Positions 4,986 to 6,594 of a stretch of DNA of 6,594 bases are shown piece after piece. This stretch comes from Hyphomicrobiales bacterium (GTDB taxonomy: Bacteria > Pseudomonadota > Alphaproteobacteria > Rhizobiales > Beijerinckiaceae). How positions within the stretch are numbered: the stretch's first letter is position 1; each line of letters opens with the position of its first letter. The position numbers and the translations under genes are program-made. The notes beneath the pieces are model-generated. The model was not told where the DNA came from. It searched no databases and worked only from the letters and a program-made list of their open reading frames with translations. The stretch is from assembly GCA_015655535.1 (NCBI GenBank), contig JAATEW010000111.1, positions 1-6,594 on the forward strand. The letters are read 5' to 3'.

Positions 4986-5444
4986 TCACAGCGTCCCGAT
5001 CGGCCGGAACTCCAGCAAGTTCAGAATGCGCTTTTTCAACCCGTCGCGGACATTGCGATATTCGTCCAAAATCCGCTCGCGCGAGCCCTCGAAGGCCGTC
5101 GCGTCGATCGTCGGCCAATAAAGCGTATCGATCGCCATGGTGCGGGTGAATTCGAGCGCGTGATGATGCGCTTCCGGCGACAGGCTGATGATGAGATCGA
5201 AGCCCGTGTCTTCGAGATCCTCGAAGGTCTGCGGCCGGTGTTTGGACATATCGAGACCGATCTCGTCCATGACGGCCACGGCGAAATCGTCGCGCGTGCC
5301 GCGCTTCAGCCCAGCCGAGGCAAAGAAGATCTGCTTGCCAAAATAATGCCGCCCCAAAGCCTCCGCCATCGGTGAGCGCACCGTATTCGTGGTGCAGGCA
5401 AAAAGGATGGATTGCGGCCGCCGCGCCGGGACTTGATCCGTCAC
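4986..5444 (-). CDS. low-molecular-weight protein tyrosine phosphatase / ArsC-like protein
   Basis: 152 residues. The N-terminal P-loop CTTNTVRS supplies nucleophile Cys17, Asn20, Arg23 and Ser24 of the CX5R(S/T) signature; the second Cys found in many members (CxGNxCRS) is Val22. Later features are the ISLSPEAHHHA stretch and Asp114 (YWPTIDAT), the likely general acid. Members either dephosphorylate protein phosphotyrosine or reduce arsenate; the lost Cys and the housekeeping context argue for phosphatase activity, though the substrate is unknown. The start is GTG 5444, 33 bases after the UPF0262 stop; its best upstream match, AGGGA, is ten bases away, so it may depend on translation of the preceding gene. 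Its TGA abuts the mtnA TGA within one TGATCA. Confidence 0.9.
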   Translation of the reverse strand: MTDQVPARRPQSILFACTTNTVRSPMAEALGRHYFGKQIFFASAGLKRGTRDDFAVAVMDEIGLDMSKHRPQTFEDLEDTGFDLIISLSPEAHHHALEFTRTMAIDTLYWPTIDATAFEGSRERILDEYRNVRDGLKKRILNLLEFRPIGTL

Positions 5445-5477
5445 GGCAACGGCGTCCCTGCGAACGGCACCATGATC

Positions 5478-5966
5478 TCAACCCTTCCAATGCAAGGCTG
5501 TGATCAGCGTGAAAAGGCGGCGCGCCGTATCATGGTCACAGGCAATCTTGCCTTGCAGCCGCTCCATCAAAAGGGTCGATGCCTCATTGTGCAACCCGCG
5601 CCGGCCCATGTCGATTGCTTCGATCTGGCTCGAGGTCGCGGTGCGGATGGCGTGATAATAGCTTTCGCAGATCATGAAATAATCCTTCAAGACGCCGCGA
5701 AACGGCGTCAAGGACAGGATATGAACGATAAGCGTCACGCCATCTTCATTGCAGATCTCAAAAGCGAGCTTCGAATCATGCAAGGCGATGTTCAGCCTAT
5801 AGGGGCCGGCGTCCTGCTCCGGCAGGCCGAATGTATTCTCCTCAAGGAGATCGTAGATCGCGACCTGCCGTTCGTGCTCCTGATCGGCCGTGCCACGGCC
5901 GATCGAGGCTTCATCGAGCGTAACCGCGACGAGACGATTGCGTCCTTGCGGATCGGCTTCGCTCAT
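5478..5966 (-). CDS. UPF0262 family protein
   Basis: 162 residues. The sequence blocks GPYRLNIALHDSKLAFEI, SLTPFRGVLKDYFMICESYY, EAIDMGRRGLHNE and DHDTARRLFTLITALHWKG identify the UPF0262 family, which as I recall is restricted to alphaproteobacteria and has no known function. The length is normal for it. There is no signal peptide or membrane helix, so it is cytosolic. The ATG overlaps the hisD stop in ATGA (5963-5966), which suggests coupled translation. The steady hisD - UPF0262 - phosphatase order in this group hints at a shared need, not necessarily a role in histidine synthesis. Confidence 0.94.
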   Translation of the reverse strand: MSEADPQGRNRLVAVTLDEASIGRGTADQEHERQVAIYDLLEENTFGLPEQDAGPYRLNIALHDSKLAFEICNEDGVTLIVHILSLTPFRGVLKDYFMICESYYHAIRTATSSQIEAIDMGRRGLHNEASTLLMERLQGKIACDHDTARRLFTLITALHWKG

Positions 5967-6594
5967 GAGGCTTGGGGATCAAGTCGCATTTGAACCGAGC
6001 GGGCATGCGCATCGAGGCCTTCGGCTTTTCCAAGCGCGACAGCCGCCGGCCCAAGCACCGCAAGGCTCGCGGAATCGCATTTCAGGATCGATGTCTTCTT
6101 CATGAAATCGAGCACATTGAGGCCGGATGAAAACCGCGCCGAGCGCGCCGTCGGCAAGACGTGATTGGAGCCGCCGACATAATCGCCGATCGCCTCCGGC
6201 GTAAAGGCGCCGATGAAGATCGCGCCCGCGTTGCGGATGTGGCTTGCGATCCCCTCGGCATCTTCCGCCATGATTTCGAGATGTTCCGGCGCGAGCCGGT
6301 CGGCGAGCGGAATAGCATCCATTAGGCTTCCGACCTCGATGATCGCGCCAAAATCGCGCCAGCTCGGCGCGGCGATCTCCTTGCGCGGCAGGTTCGCCAA
6401 TTGCCGCTCGACAGCGGCTTCGACGGCCGAGGCAAGCGCCGCGTCGTCCGTGATGAGGATCGATTGCGCCGCGCTATCATGCTCGGCCTGTGCCAGAAGA
6501 TCGGCCGCGATCCATTCCGGATTGGCATCTTTATCGGCCAGAATCAGGACTTCGGACGGGCCCGCGATCATGTCGATGCCGACCGTGCCGAAGA
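5963..6594 (-). CDS. hisD: histidinol dehydrogenase, C-terminal part
   Basis: The last 209 complete codons of a protein usually about 430 residues long; the 5' half lies beyond position 6594. HisD performs the final two oxidations of histidine synthesis, histidinol to histidine, with NAD+ and zinc, as a cytosolic homodimer. Visible hallmarks are GTVGIDMIAGPSEVLILAD, QAEHD (the zinc-contacting Gln and His), APEHLE (catalytic Glu-His pair), GDYVGGSNHVLPT (zinc Asp and a conserved His) and the terminal LDAHARSV His. All the C-terminal-half active-site residues I can recall are present. It ends in ATGA overlap with the UPF0262 gene and appears to lead the three-gene run. Confidence 0.97.
   Translation of the reverse strand, partial: FGTVGIDMIAGPSEVLILADKDANPEWIAADLLAQAEHDSAAQSILITDDAALASAVEAAVERQLANLPRKEIAAPSWRDFGAIIEVGSLMDAIPLADRLAPEHLEIMAEDAEGIASHIRNAGAIFIGAFTPEAIGDYVGGSNHVLPTARSARFSSGLNVLDFMKKTSILKCDSASLAVLGPAAVALGKAEGLDAHARSVQMRLDPQAS

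Noticed and set aside
5412..5993. 193-codon plus-strand open frame opposite the UPF0262 gene
   Set aside because: UPF0262 on the minus strand is clearly recognisable and coupled to hisD. The opposite frame resembles nothing.
1..6594. CRISPR array, tRNA, rRNA, insertion sequence or prophage parts
   Set aside because: There are no regularly spaced direct repeats, no tRNA-like cloverleaf, and no transposase or integrase motif in either strand.

Overview
The window looks like chromosomal DNA from an alphaproteobacterium of the order Hyphomicrobiales (Rhizobiales). A Beijerinckiaceae- or Methylocystaceae-like organism is my best guess. The evidence is the gene run hisD - UPF0262 - low-molecular-weight phosphatase, a TIGR01459-type HAD hydrolase, high-GC codon use, and a GATC-flanked palindrome built on CCCGAAAAG/CTTTTCGGG of the kind scattered through genomes of this group. 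The placement is recalled from gene order and sequence style, not from a search.

Layout, left to right. (1) Positions 1-131, minus strand: the first 43 codons of a class III (beta-alanine/omega-amino acid:pyruvate type) aminotransferase. It has a good ribosome binding site, but an in-frame TAG at codon 21 interrupts the conserved W-x-P-F block. (2) 325-1299, plus: a HAD-IIA hydrolase. (3) 1312-1704, minus: a single-domain CheY-like response regulator, tail to tail with the hydrolase. (4) 1705-2165: a 461-base stretch without a normal gene. It carries an FNR/FixK-like box, a sigma70-like promoter, a hairpin, an 11-codon open frame, a terminator-like hairpin (together a possible small RNA near 1864-1956), three GTTCTAA/TTAGAAC heptamers and the palindromic repeat. 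(5) 2166-3290, minus: an unrecognised single-pass membrane protein with a coiled coil and a small conserved-looking C-terminal domain. (6) 3512-3799, plus: a 95-residue secreted protein ending in CxxC. (7) 3885-4985, plus: mtnA, whose Shine-Dalgarno sequence lies inside an 11-bp perfect hairpin. (8) 4986-6594, minus: hisD (5' part outside the window), a UPF0262 gene and a low-molecular-weight phosphatase gene, one apparent operon that abuts mtnA stop codon to stop codon.

The genes do not form one pathway. hisD makes histidine; mtnA belongs to methionine salvage (methylthioribose-1-phosphate isomerase) but stands without other salvage genes; the CheY-like protein has no chemotaxis partner here. 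The regulatory DNA deserves the closest look: the hairpin over the mtnA ribosome binding site, the possible small RNA in the 1.7-2.2 kb gap, and the stop codon in the aminotransferase. I did not find a clearly new multi-gene system.
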